NCBI RefSeq assembly: GCF_932526225.1 | Contig: NC_064045.1 | Coordinates: 11,064,022-11,128,021 of the forward strand | Origin: Nematostella vectensis | Lineage: Eukaryota; Cnidaria; Anthozoa; Actiniaria; Edwardsiidae | DNA: 64,000 nucleotides | Reading direction: 5' to 3' | Part shown: piece after piece, positions 10,068-22,000 of the stretch | Layout of the letters: each line of letters starts with the position of its first letter | Position numbering within the stretch: the stretch's first letter is position 1 | Made by a program: the position numbers and the translations under genes | The notes under the pieces: generated by a model | What the model saw: only the letters and a program-made list of their open reading frames with translations | Database searches by the model: none | What the model was told of the DNA's origin: nothing

Positions 10068-11408
10068 CCACAGGGAGCTCACCTCCACGGTCTGAGTAGT
10101 TTTAGTTTTTTTCGGAGCCTTCCTACGGTTTAAATAAAGCTCCGAACCGCTTGCGTTGTTGTTTTACTGCGTATGTGCCGCTTGTCTGCCTGGCGCTGTC
10201 TGGCGCTTGTCTCATTGGTTAGCGGTCTAACGGCTGTCATCTCGACTGCGAAATGGCTTCCTTGTCACGACATGCCTTACAAAGAGAGAAAAGGGATGAA
10301 ACTCTTTTTACCTGCGCTAGAAAACACGCCAGAAAAATTCCTTTTTTTGAAATTTATCGGCCCAAAATTCGTACAAAACTAGAAGAAAGGTGGCTCTTTT
10401 ACTTGATCATGTCAAGAATCAAAGAAACACGTTCTAAACCCCACAATACAGCATCTCGCAAATCCTTGATTTTCTGCCGCTATTCTGCCGTTTCATGCGA
10501 AGCACATGCGGACGGAAGTAGATGCATCAATGAAATTTTACTTCCGTTTGCATACTAATAAGCGAATCGCGCCAGCCCATGCTTGCTTCTCTCGCCTACG
10601 ATGTTTGATTGACACAACTCTTGAAATAAAAACATGTAAGTTTGTACACTTCTCTTTGTTTCTACTAGTCTCTTTTATTAAATTTGTTTGCCGAAAAATA
10701 TTTTATTCCTGTTTTCGCAGTAGATTTGGGTTTAAAATCTGTCATATTTTAATATACCGTATTTTATGTACTTCCAGGTTATCCTTTGATCAAAAGCTAG
10801 CACTAGATTTAATAGCCGGCGGCCACAATACCTTTCTTACAGGGAAGGCAGGTACTGGAAAAAGCTTTTTAATTAGGAGGGCAATTAACGAGATTTCTAA
10901 GACGAAGAGAGTCGCCGTAGCATGCACTCCAGGTATCGGCTGCCAGAATTTTCCACAAGAGCTGCAGCCAATGACGATCCATTCATTCGCTGGCATCAAT
11001 ATTATCAACTCAACACTGTTATTTACCAGCTGACGATGTCCAGAGCCGAAGATTTAGTGGCTCTGTTGCCGTTGAGTTTTTGAAAAGGTGACGTCACGCT
11101 TTGAAATTACTTCCGGTAATTTCACTTCCGTCCGCATGTGCTCAACACGCTAGCGGCGGAAGAATTAGCCAGAGTTTCATCCCTTTTCTCTCTTTGTAAG
11201 GTATGTCGTGACAAGGAAGCCATTTCGCAGTCGAGACGACAGCCGTTAGACCGCTAACCAATGAGACAAGCGCCAGACAGCGCCAGGCAGACAAGCGGCA
11301 CACACGCAGTAAAACAACAACGCAACGCGGTTCGGAACTTTATTTAAACCGTAGGAAGGCTCCGAAAAAACTAAAACTACTCAGACCGTGGAGGTGAGCT
11401 CCCTGTGG
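10068..11408. mobile_element. 1.34-kb TIR element carrying a PIF1-helicase fragment
   Basis: Near-identical inverted repeats of about 235 bp (10068-10300 and 11172-11408) begin CCACAGGGAGCTCACC. Shorter inverted matches sit further in (gcacatgcggacggaagt near 10503 and 11130). The element is flanked by a perfect 5-bp duplication, CAAGG, at 10063-10067 and 11409-11413. No transposase is present, so it is non-autonomous. The right end lies 71 bp upstream of the PEBP start codon. Superfamily not assigned. Confidence 0.9.
10778..10994 (+). pseudogene. PIF1-like helicase fragment inside the TIR element
   Basis: An open frame encodes LSFDQKLALDLIAGG, the Walker A box LTGKAGTGKSFLIR, and the next helicase motif region ending QPMTIHSFAG. 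This is the start of a PIF1-family superfamily 1B helicase domain. It stops at a TGA near 11031, before Walker B and all later motifs, so it cannot be an active helicase. A 'cttccag' acceptor-like site lies directly before it at 10771-10777, suggesting that a single exon was captured. The upstream 90 codons of the frame have no recognisable content. Confidence 0.75.
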
Positions 11409-11479
11409 CAAGGCCAACGAGAGGCCATATTGAAAATTACCCAGAAGACCCTGGGGACGAGGTCGACGCAAGGCTAGTG

Positions 11480-14400
11480 ATGATGTGGTCGAAACATTGT
11501 TTTGTTGTTGTTATTTTCTTGCTTCAAGTTTACGCGGAGGAAAGCGACATTCTATTGGATTCATGCAGTAGTATCCTAAAGCGTCTTAGAGTTAGCTTTG
11601 GTGGCAGTGAAGTGAATTGTGGTGAGGTGAAGAACTACGAATCGGTTACTGAAACACCTGAGATTAGCTTCCCTAACGCACAGGAGGTAAACGACACTCT
11701 GACTTTATCTGAAACCCCACGAAAAACGCTTACTATATAACTTTTACTTTTTTTCTCCTATTTCTTAATGAAATTAAAAGCGTATCAGTTTCTTTAGTGC
11801 CCGGCCCTAACAATCGATAATTCCGATAATCAATAATAATCAATAGTAATCGATAAAAATCAATATCAATCAATCGATTAATATCGGAAATCAATAGAAA
11901 TCGAATACGTGAAAATATGTGAGTATCCGTTATTATGGAATTTTTATCGAAAAATATTGAAATTATCGTTTATTATTGATTATACTGATAAATATCAATT
12001 ACTGTACATTACGTAGAAATGTATCACCCTTAACCGGCATGATCAATTGTTTGATTGTGTTTCTTCAAATAAAACCAGATAGACAAGGTAAGATAAACAA
12101 AGCAAGTCTTCACATCTCTTCAAAAGGGCTCAATTTTACCATTTGCAGACCATATTCAAGATATGCAAGATAACAACAACATTTATTCACTAAAAAAGGT
12201 TCTTTATTAACCCACTACTACTACCGATTAGGTATTTCTGAACACTACTCATTCGTTATATTAGCTTATTGGAAAGCATAAGTACAACCCTATGATGTAT
12301 AAGTACGAAGTACTTATGTTACAATGTTTAAAGCCCTGTTTGTTGTGTTTCTGCCGTGCCGAACTAATTGTTATGTGTGCAGTGAGCAAACATTTACAGA
12401 TGAACACACGCTGAAAAGCTAGACGTATCATTCCCAGTTCACACAGTAATGGTGATTGCGGTGATTTCAATTTACCAGCGGTCAGTTTTAAATAAAAGAA
12501 ATTCGATTAAAACCCGATATTAATAGATAATAATCATTATGATCGAATACTCTTGGGCTGTGAGTATCGTTTAGTATCGATATACAATACCAATCAATAA
12601 TAATCAACTGGTTTATTTAGATTAATATTGATTAATTTGATTAGTTTCCGATAATCGATTTTTATCGATTGGCAGGGCTAGGTTTAGTGTCATTTTAGAT
12701 GTCACACAAATAAAGACATTTTTATTTCAAAGTTGGCCTTTCATCTTTAAAAAATCAAAGTAAAGAACTATTTTAATGTAGATTGTGGATACGGTAGATT
12801 TTAGAATACTGCCAGTTTTTACAGTTCTTGTGTTTTTGGGTGGTGTGTAAAATATGTTAGGTGGTCCTATTATTCATAGCAGTCAGCTTAGGGAAAAATC
12901 TTGAGAAGATACAGTGGATGTATCAGAAGTACCAAGATATATAGCTTATGTGGGAGAATACAGTAAATGTATGGATATTTTCAAGAAAATAAGGCTTGAG
13001 TAAAGGTTCAAAATCTTGAGACTCTCGCCTATTGCTGGAGAGTTGACAGCTATGTATTATTATGCCCCATTGTTGCTTAACAACAAAACTACCTCAATAG
13101 ATATGTCTGGCTTTAAAAGCACTAAATAATAGATAAGTCTTGCTGTACAAACATATGCTCTCATTGGCTAAAAAAATGTATAAGATTTTCCATACAGCGA
13201 CTGATTCTGCAAATTTCTATTTTTATTGTGAAACCAAATCACACGGCCCATGGGTATCATTTTTGAGTGTGTGGCCACCCCTTTTCCTGCCCCCTCCACC
13301 ACTCTATGCACTAAGTACCCACCCTTGATCTAAAACTGATTGATTTCAGTCCAAGCTGTACACTGTGATGGTGATTGATCCAGATGCCCCATCTCCAATA
13401 AGACATCAGTACCGTAGCTGGCTGCATTACCTCAAAGTGAACATTCCGGTGAGCCTTCAATCACTATTCCACCATCCACAGTGTGGCTAACTTGCAATTA
13501 AAACAGGTGTATAGCTAGAGGTGAATGCCGGACACTGTCCTGGCCACTTAAAAATGTCTACTTCAGGGGCTTGTTTCTTGAAACGCCCGAGAATTCTCGG
13601 GCCTAAAACGTTTTATTCCTTAAATTTAAAAAGCTTGCTAATTCCTATAAAATTTATGGTATCTGAATGTGTTGAAATATTGTTAAACATTGTATTTTAC
13701 CACAAAGCTTCAAGTGAAGGATGATTCTCTTGATTTTTATAGATTTTGATCTTTCCCGAACTTCTCGGGCCCGAAACTCACATGCTTAACTATTAAGAAA
13801 GTTCTCGGGACCTTGCTTTTTGGCTTCAGCAAAACTTTGAAAATTGCCCTATCAAGAATAATCATTTGGAATATTAACCAAGAGGAAGTTGAAACTGTTC
13901 TAAAACATGAAAGTGGTTCTCAAAAAGGAGAGCATGCAAAATTTTGAGCATAAATGCAAAATAAAATTTTCGGGCCCAAGAATTCTTGGGTGTTTCGAGA
14001 AACGGGCGCCAGGGCCCTAGGGGGCTTGGAAGAAACCTAGCACCTTCTGTACTGGTATGTCTGAATTAATAAGGGAAGTTGAGTACCACTGCCAACTAGG
14101 ATGAGTTAGTTACAGGGCAACTGGTCTACTAAATAAGTAAATGGACCCCCTTGCTCAAATCCTGGCTACAGGCCTGGAATAAAATGGCCAAAGCAACGTT
14201 TTGGCATTTTTACATGTTTATTTTTGTTGGAACAAAGTTGATTAATTACCCCACAATATTGGACCCTGTTTTTTTTGGAGATACAAAATTGCAACAATTT
14301 TACAATCTTTTGTCATCTGAAGCCTGCCTTAAAGTCAGTTGCAACCTACTTTATTCCTTTTTTATGTATATGCACTCTAATTTCCAGAGTGATGAGCTTG

Positions 14401-15161
14401 CTCAAAGACTAGACATACAATCTGGCATGGACACCATACAATCTGGCATGGACACTGAATGTAAGCAGAGTTTCCCCTTCTGATGTACGCTTGATCTGTC
14501 ATTTTACTGGCATTGAGGGATTCAGGGATGTGGTACCTCCAGTGCTGGGGTTAAATTCCACACATATAGTTCACCCAATCATGTTTTCTGTTATGGTATA
14601 ACTAGAAAGACTACAGTCAAGCTGTAGAAAAATAGATGGTCTGCGTAGGCATGGTGGAGACAAGCTATAAAGTAACACAAGTTTGGAAAAGAGTAATTGC
14701 GCTGACATATCAAGCATTAGCCTTTTTTCTTGCTCCGATGAAGGGCTAATGTCTGAAATGTCAGTGCAATTATTCTGTTTCACATAGGTGTTCAACATAC
14801 CTTTTCATCCTTGTGTTGATTTAAAGCATGTTTTTGATTAGTGTGCTCCATTCCTTTTGGGCTGGTCCCTAGCCAAGGTTTATTTTAATAAAAACCAAAT
14901 CAACTGTGTGTTGCACAAATTTGATCCTAAGAAAGTTATGGCTTGTTTTTGTTGTTGTGTTGTTTAGTGAAGAGCTACAGACCTCCCTCCCCACCCAGTG
15001 GAAGCGGTCTACATCGCTATAAGTACTATGCCCTGGAACAGACTGGAAAAGTCAGGCCATCACCAATCTCTGAACGCCGTTCTTTTGATGCCCAAGAGTT
15101 TGCTGCTAAGCATAACCTTGTTGTTAAGGCATACAATGAGTTTAAGACACAGAGGCAATAG
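11480..15161 (+). CDS. Secreted PEBP-family protein, 190 aa
   Basis: Four exons: 11480-11686, 13350-13448, 14388-14460, 14968-15161 (573 nt). Junctions are GT-AG and phases agree. The start MMWSKHCFVVVIFLLQVYA is a clear signal peptide, so the product is probably secreted or ER-lumenal. The family signature is strong: MVIDPDAPSP then WLHYLKVNIP in exon 2, and SGSGLHRYKYY in exon 4. PEBP proteins bind phospholipids or act as kinase or protease regulators; the specific role is unknown here. Exon 3 carries a small internal duplication, IQSGMDT twice. Introns 1 and 2 each contain a TIR/MITE insertion. AATAAA signals follow at 15198 and 15340. The ATG at 11480 was chosen over the GTG-initiated longer frame, which runs into the transposon. 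Confidence 0.85.
11801..12682. mobile_element. 882-bp TIR element with 8-bp target duplication (hAT-like)
   Basis: This lies in PEBP intron 1. Ends are inverted (CCGGCCCTAACAATCGATAA on the left; ATCGATTGGCAGGGCTAGG on the right). Flanks are TTTAGTGC (11793-11800) and TTTAGTGT (12683-12690), an 8-bp duplication with one mismatch, as expected for hAT elements. Both subterminal zones (about 11810-12000 and 12510-12670) are dense in ATCGAT/AATCAATA motifs. No transposase, so non-autonomous. Confidence 0.8.
13566..14010. mobile_element. 445-bp MITE in PEBP intron 2
   Basis: Inverted ends of about 45 bp pair 13566-13610 (CTTGTTTCTTGAAACGCCCG, AGAATTCTCGGG) with 13965-14010 (CAAGAATTCTTGGG, TTTCGAGAAACGGG). 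CTCGGG motifs recur inside at 13755-13770 and 13802. No ORF. The target duplication is not clear. Confidence 0.7.
14588..14815. mobile_element. Hairpin element, family C
   Basis: In PEBP intron 3. The left part (tagaaagactacagtcaagc) is the inverse of sequence at about 51100-51140, and the right part (agggctaatgtctgaaatgt through the 'ccttgtgttgat' end) matches 50980-51060. So this copy and the one at 50873-51145 belong to one foldback family with a loop around 'gctccgatgaagggct'. A third fragment is at 4688-4790. Confidence 0.65.
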
Positions 15162-15197
15162 ATGGAATCACCACATATTGCGGGGGGTGAAGGGGTC

Positions 15198-15345
15198 AAT
15201 AAATGGTGTTGGAGAATTCTCCTGAAATAGCATATAATGTAGAATTAAAAGATTCTTTTCTTTACATAAATGCTTGTATAGAATAATTTTTGTTAACAGA
15301 GAGTAAACATATTTAGAAGACATCGAAAATTGACAGAGTAATAAA
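15198..15345 (+). terminator. Candidate poly(A) signals of the PEBP gene
   Basis: AATAAA occurs at 15198-15203 (37 bp after the stop) and 15340-15345. The second is the more plausible 3' end. Not testable from sequence alone. Confidence 0.35.
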
Positions 15346-15507
15346 ATTGTGTATAGTTGTATTATGGACAAAACCTGATCAAACTTTCTTATCTAGAAAA
15401 AAAAAAACAAAAAAACAACAACAACAACCATGACAAAAAACTGCAAGATGCAAAAACATTAAGAAAATATTTGGGATCACAGTCAAGCTCCTAGTACCGT
15501 TACCCCT

Positions 15508-15603
15508 ACCCTGGTTCCAGAGCCTCAAACGTCTCTCTATTTAGTGGCCAGCTGGCTCTCTATTTAGTGGCCAGAGACGTTCGAGGCCCTGGAACCAGGG
15601 TAC
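15508..15603. repeat. Foldback hairpin between PEBP and LMF1
   Basis: The arms CCCTGGTTCCAGAGCCTC and its inverse (GAGGCCCTGGAACCAGGG) enclose a short tandem duplication of 'ctctctatttagtggccag'. The rest of 15162-16077 shows no gene; it is the PEBP 3' region and the LMF1 promoter side. Confidence 0.6.
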
Positions 15604-16077
15604 GTTGCCCCACCCCTACTACAGCCCCATACAATCATTTACTGTTTTAGCAGTTTAAAAACGCCAATTCTCCGGTTCCCCTTTATATGAATTATCTTTA
15701 TTCAGTTCCAAAATTTTATGTACATAACAGCTCATAGGTATCAATCCTAACTTTTAAAAAAGTTGAAGTCTGCCTGGCCGGAGATTTGTTCGCTTTAATT
15801 TCTTGGTCCTTTGTTTCACATGTGGAGCAGAGCAAAGGAATCAAAAGAAACAGAAAGCTCTGCACAGAAAAATTGGTCTGATGCCTGCCGTCCCCCAGGA
15901 GTGACGGTAAACCTGTGTTTCTTACCTATTGAGCCCACGTTTATTGCGGTTTGGAACGCCTGACGAAAACGTGTCTTTGTGCTAATGGTGAATGGTATTT
16001 TGCTGTTGTTGATAAAAAGAGTGTTTCGTCTAATAAGAAGAACAATTCATTTCCTTAATTTCACTGTTACGGACGCT

Positions 16078-19000
16078 ATGGCGACTCCTGATGGTCTCAG
16101 ACACAGGTTTACATCGCCGAAGGAGTCACAAACACGCAATTTACAGAAAAAGGAGGCAGACGGTAAAAAACGCGAATCGCAAAATGTCGTGCAACAAGGA
16201 AGCTACTGGCTGACGAGAATTGTGCTTCTGCGCTTTATAGCGTTTATCTACCGTATGTACATGTTGTTTTATGGTGGTTAAGGTGTTATGTTATCCCTTC
16301 GAATACTAATTATTGTAAAAGTTGTATTTTGCACACAAGGTGCTATAAAAATGGTAAAGCCCACTCACTAAACATGGCTTTCAGATGTAGGAGATGCTTT
16401 CTGATTCAACTAAAATTGCACATATTTTTTATAGTTTTTCAAAGTGTTAAATGTTGGTTTAGAGAAAAGTTTAAAAAGATTTTAATTGTTGTCCCATGTA
16501 AGTATTTTTTATTTAAAAAGTCACTGATTTTTTTACTTTTCCAGTTGTGGCCTTCACTATTGCAGCCAACCAAAACCGACAGCTTCTTGGCAAAGATGGT
16601 CTTCTACCTTCAGACATGTATTTAAAAAGGATCAAGCAACACTTTAGCCAGGAAACTGAATGGAAAACATTCCTACATGTCCCTACACTGCTTCTCTTCA
16701 CTGATCCTGCCCAAGTGGATCAGCACCTTGATGTATTGGCATATACTGGGCTTGCTGTGTCTGCCTTCATCCTTCTTACAGGGTGTGCTAATATGATTAT
16801 GATGTTTGCTCTTTGGCTGGTTTATCACTCCATTGTGAATGTTGGGCAAAGATGGTGAGTTACATTTTAATACCAGCCCTGTACGGTACAGACTAAAAGT
16901 ATTTTAACACTCTGTGCAGGCCCATACCCAGGGGGGTGCAGGCCCATACCCAGGGGGGTGCAGGCCCATACCCAGGGGGGTGCAGGCCCATACCCAGGGG
17001 GTGCAGGCCCATACCCAGGGGGGTGCAGGCCCATACCCAGGGGGGTGCAGGCCCATACCCAGGGGGGTGCAGGCCCATACCCAGGGGGGTGCAGGCCCAT
17101 ACCCAGGGGGGTGCAGGCCCATACCCAGGGGGGTGCAGGCCCGTACCCAGGGGGGTGCGAACGCACCCCACACAACGACCAAAAGTCCACTTCCGGTTCT
17201 CAATAGACGTGCAATTTGTAGACAAAACTATAAAGCATAAGCTAGATCACTCTGGTATGTAGCCAAATCTGACAATAAACATCCCATGGAGATACTGCAA
17301 AGGCATAAAAAATCCCTTTTTGTTTTTTCGGGGGTGGTCAGATTTTTATCAGAGAACAAAATCCCCACCCCCCCCCCCCCCCACAGAAAAAATTAGGTCC
17401 ACTTTTTCAGATTTCGCAACCCCCCAAGAAAAATCCTAGGTACGGCCGTGCTGTGTGCAGATTATGTATGGATTTAGAGTGAAGTTTTATGAAAAGTCAG
17501 TCCTCACACCTCTGTTGGTTCCTTGCACTAGAATCTACTTGCAGTTCTTCTCAATAAAGATGGAATAAACATTTTAGTAGCCTGTGAAAGTGCTTGCATC
17601 TAATTAATAAAGTTCACTAATTACACATTATTGCTTTAGTCTATCCAGGGGCGGATCTAACTTTTCACTGAAGGGGGGATTTGGCTCAGTGACAAAATGG
17701 GGAGGGGGTAATTTGGCTTTCTGACAGCCCAAAGGGGGGGGTTTTAAACCCCCTAAACCCTCCCCTAAGTTCCGCTGTTGCTATCTTTAGCAAAATTGTT
17801 ATTATTGATTGACCTTATGTCAGAAGAAAAAAAATGTTAGTTGTACTCCATATCTTTCTAATTTGTTTTATCTTCTATTTGTTTTCACAGGTATTCATTT
17901 GGTAGGTACTGTATATAGAAGAGAGTTTAATATGACATGAGCCACATCAAACAAAAAGGAACTGTTGGTATGGATGGGGTTGGTTATATTTTTTTAATGC
18001 ACCCTGCCCTGCCACCCTTTTCTCCATTCAGTCCTTTAGACTGTCTAACCCTTCCAATTTACTTGTAATTATCCCAATTGGCTTAGAAATCCTAACACAT
18101 ATACACTAGGGAAAGAAAAAAAAACGTTGTTTTGAGAGAACAAGTGAGAGTCTAAGCCTCTAGCATATTAATAATCATTTGATGTTTTTTTAGGATGGGA
18201 ATCCCAACTTCTTGAATCCGGCTTTTTGGCCACCTTTCTTTGTCCAGTTTTCAAGCTGCAACAGGTCCCAGCTCAGACGCCGATACCCTTGGTTGTGATC
18301 TATGGTTACAGATGGCTGATTTTCCGCATAATGCTTGGAGCGGTAATTACTTAGCACTGGCATTCCTGTACTGTTAATTTAAAAAATATATAAAAGTTGG
18401 TGTATGTAAGATAAATGTTTACAGTGATTATTCAATATTTATTTCTTCTTGCTTGCATACTGTTTACTATTGTATACTTCGATTATTTCCCCCCAAAAGT
18501 TGGCTATAAACTCTTTATTATTTTATCTTTATTGATGAATTACAGACAATGAATAATATTCAAATGTGAATATAAATCTATTCATTACTTTGGCTCAAGG
18601 ACGTTATTGTTTGGGTGTTTTGCATGATTGGATTATAAAAATGTTTATTGAGATGGTTTCAATAGTTAAATGTTAAAATCATGCAATATGAATTTTATAT
18701 ATTTTTATCTATGTCATACATTTTCATTACAGGGCTTGATAAAAATCAGAGGTGACCAATGTTGGCGTGATCTAACGTGCATGAACTACCATTATGAGGT
18801 ATTACTAATCATCTTTATGATGAACAGCTACCACCAACAGTGCTGAAAAACGCTAGACTAGTTCCAGTACCGCGTGGTTAAACCAGCCTTTTTGTTTTGA
18901 AATGGCGGCAATTTTAACGGCAAACTGTCACATTTTGGCAAATGCCACGAAAAGTAGACCAAACATAAGGCTATAATTTTCTTTATGACTCCCTCATTAT

Positions 19001-22000
19001 CACACAAATCTGTCATCTTTTGTCCAGTATGGTTTTAATGCTGTACAGTTAGTCAAAACAGCAACTGAATTGTGCTTGTTTTCGCCAGAGCATCCGCATG
19101 CTCATACGTTATTCAGCACTGTCGCTACCACCAGTATCATTACCAGTATTGTGGTGATTTTTATCATCATCATTCCATCATACAAACTATCATCAAAATT
19201 TAAAATTGTACTCATCATAATCATCACCACTTTCATCTGCATAACCACTTTCATCTGCATAACCACTGACTTTATGGTTATCTTGTTATCATTAACGTCA
19301 CTGTAATCATTGATGTTTTTATCATCAGAATAACAACCATAATCATAACCATTATTGTCTACTTCACATCATTGTAATCATAGTTATAAACATCATTGTA
19401 ATCATAGTTATGGTCCCTGAATTTATCACCATCTCCATCATTACCACTACCGTCTGGACCATTGCCAACATTATTACCACTATCATTAACACAATAGCTA
19501 CTACCATAACATAAAAATAATTATTATCACCATAAACATCACCACAATTGCCATGCTATTGCCTTCATATTATTATTTCATTGCCTTTCTTCTCCTCCAG
19601 ACCCAGCCTGTACCCAACCCAATAAGTTACTACATGCACCACTCTCCTGAGCTCTTCCACAAATTCGAGACTCTGGTCAATCACTTTGTAGAACTTGTCG
19701 CCCCATTCCTGCTCTTCCTGCCACGCCCTTTGCGTATCTGGGGTGGCCTAATTCAAATTGCTTTTCAGGTAGGAGCCACATAATGAATTAGAACAGTATG
19801 AATAAGAGCTTAAGTGTCTTTTTCAGCTGCCATTTTGTCATTTCCATCGGCTGCTTTGGCAAAGCTATTGCAGTATTTTCAATTGCAATTGGTAAACAGA
19901 GCATAAACCTGTTTATCAAGAGTTCTTTACATAATTTGTCTTTCGATAAATTATAAGGATAATGAAGGTGTGGTTGACTAAAGCTCAACCATTAAACAGT
20001 TAAAGTGGCAATCGCACCAGTTTACTTCCATCAGTCAAATAGAAACCTCAACGGATAAAAGATAAAATTATCTATTTAAAATCTGCACTATCTAACAGGC
20101 CATACTGCTTTTACAATTTGAAAATATGTTTCGTGCTTTCTGTATAAAATCATCGGAAATTGTTATGTAATTGACCGGATGTAAAGAAGGGGATATTGCC
20201 TCTTTAAGCATAAACAGCAACTCTGCAAAAAAATTTCAATGGAAATAGAAAAATAAGCAACACCTAAGACAGCCATCAGGTATTTTTATATTTACCAGAG
20301 GTTCTTATACTTACGCAAGCCACTTGTCCGTTGATTTGGGGTCTTTTTATTGATCTCCGTTTGTAGGTTATACTTATCATAAGTGGCAACTTAAGCTTTC
20401 TAAACTGGCTGACCATCTTGCCCAGCATCGCGTGCTTCGATGACTCCTCTCTTGCTTGGCTGTTCAGTTCATTTTCTGGTGCTAGGATTAAGGTGCAAGA
20501 GATTCAGAAGGCTGAGAAGGAACACCCTTCGAAACCCACATGGGGTAAGTTGAGTACTCAGATACTGACTGATCCATGCCAGGCACGTACATAGGGGGTT
20601 TACTGGGTGGGCGTGCACCCCCTTGGCGGCCGAAGTGGGTCATTTCGTATTAAGCATTCTTGAAATACTATGCTTTTTTCATATGATACCTATTACTGCG
20701 CACCCCCCTTAGCCAATCCTGGGGACATGCCTGCATGTACTTTATAGGTGTGAGTGTGTAAAAACATCATCAATGTAGGTGGTACCACAGGACAACCTCC
20801 CGAGTCGTTATTTTATGTTTCCCAGTTAATGAATGTTGTACAGTAAATGACGGAAACCCAGGCTTAACTCCTTTATCTAAAAAGAAGAGGAATTCATAGT
20901 ACCCAATGTAGAGAGCAAGGTTTTTACACCTCATTGATTGAATGCTGGAGCCGTGTTTATAAACTAACATGATTACCCTGTACAATGTGGACATCAGCTG
21001 GGGTTTGGAAGAAATCTATTGTACGGTACTGAGGCATTGTATTTTTGTGTTGGAAGGCCTGTGTGTGCGACGGACATTTGAGATCATGTTGGGCCTGGTA
21101 CTAGCGTATCTCAGCATCCCTGTGGTACAGAACTTATTATCTACGCGACAAGCGATGAATACTTCCTTTGATTCCTTCAGACTGGTCAATACGTATGGCG
21201 CTTTTGGCAGGTAAGGCTATATCGCCCTGCTCTGGACGTGTTTCGCATTTTATTTTTTTCTATTAAATTTCTCAATAACTCTTTGCCAGCGTTATGCAGC
21301 GGTGCATTCTGTTGGTACTAGTTTATATTTGATATACTGTGATGATTCGAACAAACGTCCGGGGCTTATTAGGGAGGGGGTGCTTATATCATTTTGACGG
21401 AAAATACCAGCTTCTGAATTGATTGAGAAATTTGCTATAAAGTGAAACGACAGTGAAAATGTTGTTAATGGAGGTTTTCATTCAATATCGTCCTCGAAGT
21501 CGCTTCCATCGATAACTAGATTCTCAGGGCAGCACCCTCGACATTTGCACCATTCAAGTGGTGGTTTTAGTGGTGCTTTTTTTAGGAGGAGGGAAGGGTC
21601 GCTTTTTCCAAAATTCGCGGTCGAGAGAAGGCGTTTATTGGGGAGGGGAAGCTTATTAAAAAGAGGGCGCTTATTCGAATCATTACGGTAAAGGGCATTT
21701 ATACTTGACTTTACACACACCAAAAACAAGGTAAACTTATTTACTATCGTGTTATATCGTGTTTAATTGTCAGCATAACTAAAGAGCGCACGGAGGTGAT
21801 CTTCCAAGGAACTAGAAACCGCACAATCATACCCGACGACCAAGGAGGGATCTGGCAAGAGTACGAGTTCAAGTGTAAACCAGGCAGTGTTGCTAGGCGA
21901 CCGTGCCTAATCTCACCTTACCACTACCGTCTGGATTGGCTGATGTGGTTTGCAGCTTTTCAGGTATGGAATCGACATGGCGCGCGGATAATACCAAAGC

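Noticed and set aside
10506..10775. N-terminal half of the PIF1-fragment ORF
   Set aside because: No family resemblance upstream of the acceptor-like site; it overlaps the TIR-proximal region and is probably non-coding.
11405..11479. GTG-initiated extension of the PEBP first exon
   Set aside because: It would start inside the transposon TIR and has no signal peptide in the right place. ATG 11480 starts a clean signal peptide.
16867..17262. Six overlapping ORFs of about 80-110 aa on both strands
   Set aside because: They come from the 22-bp stop-free tandem repeat, which keeps every frame open. No start context or domain.
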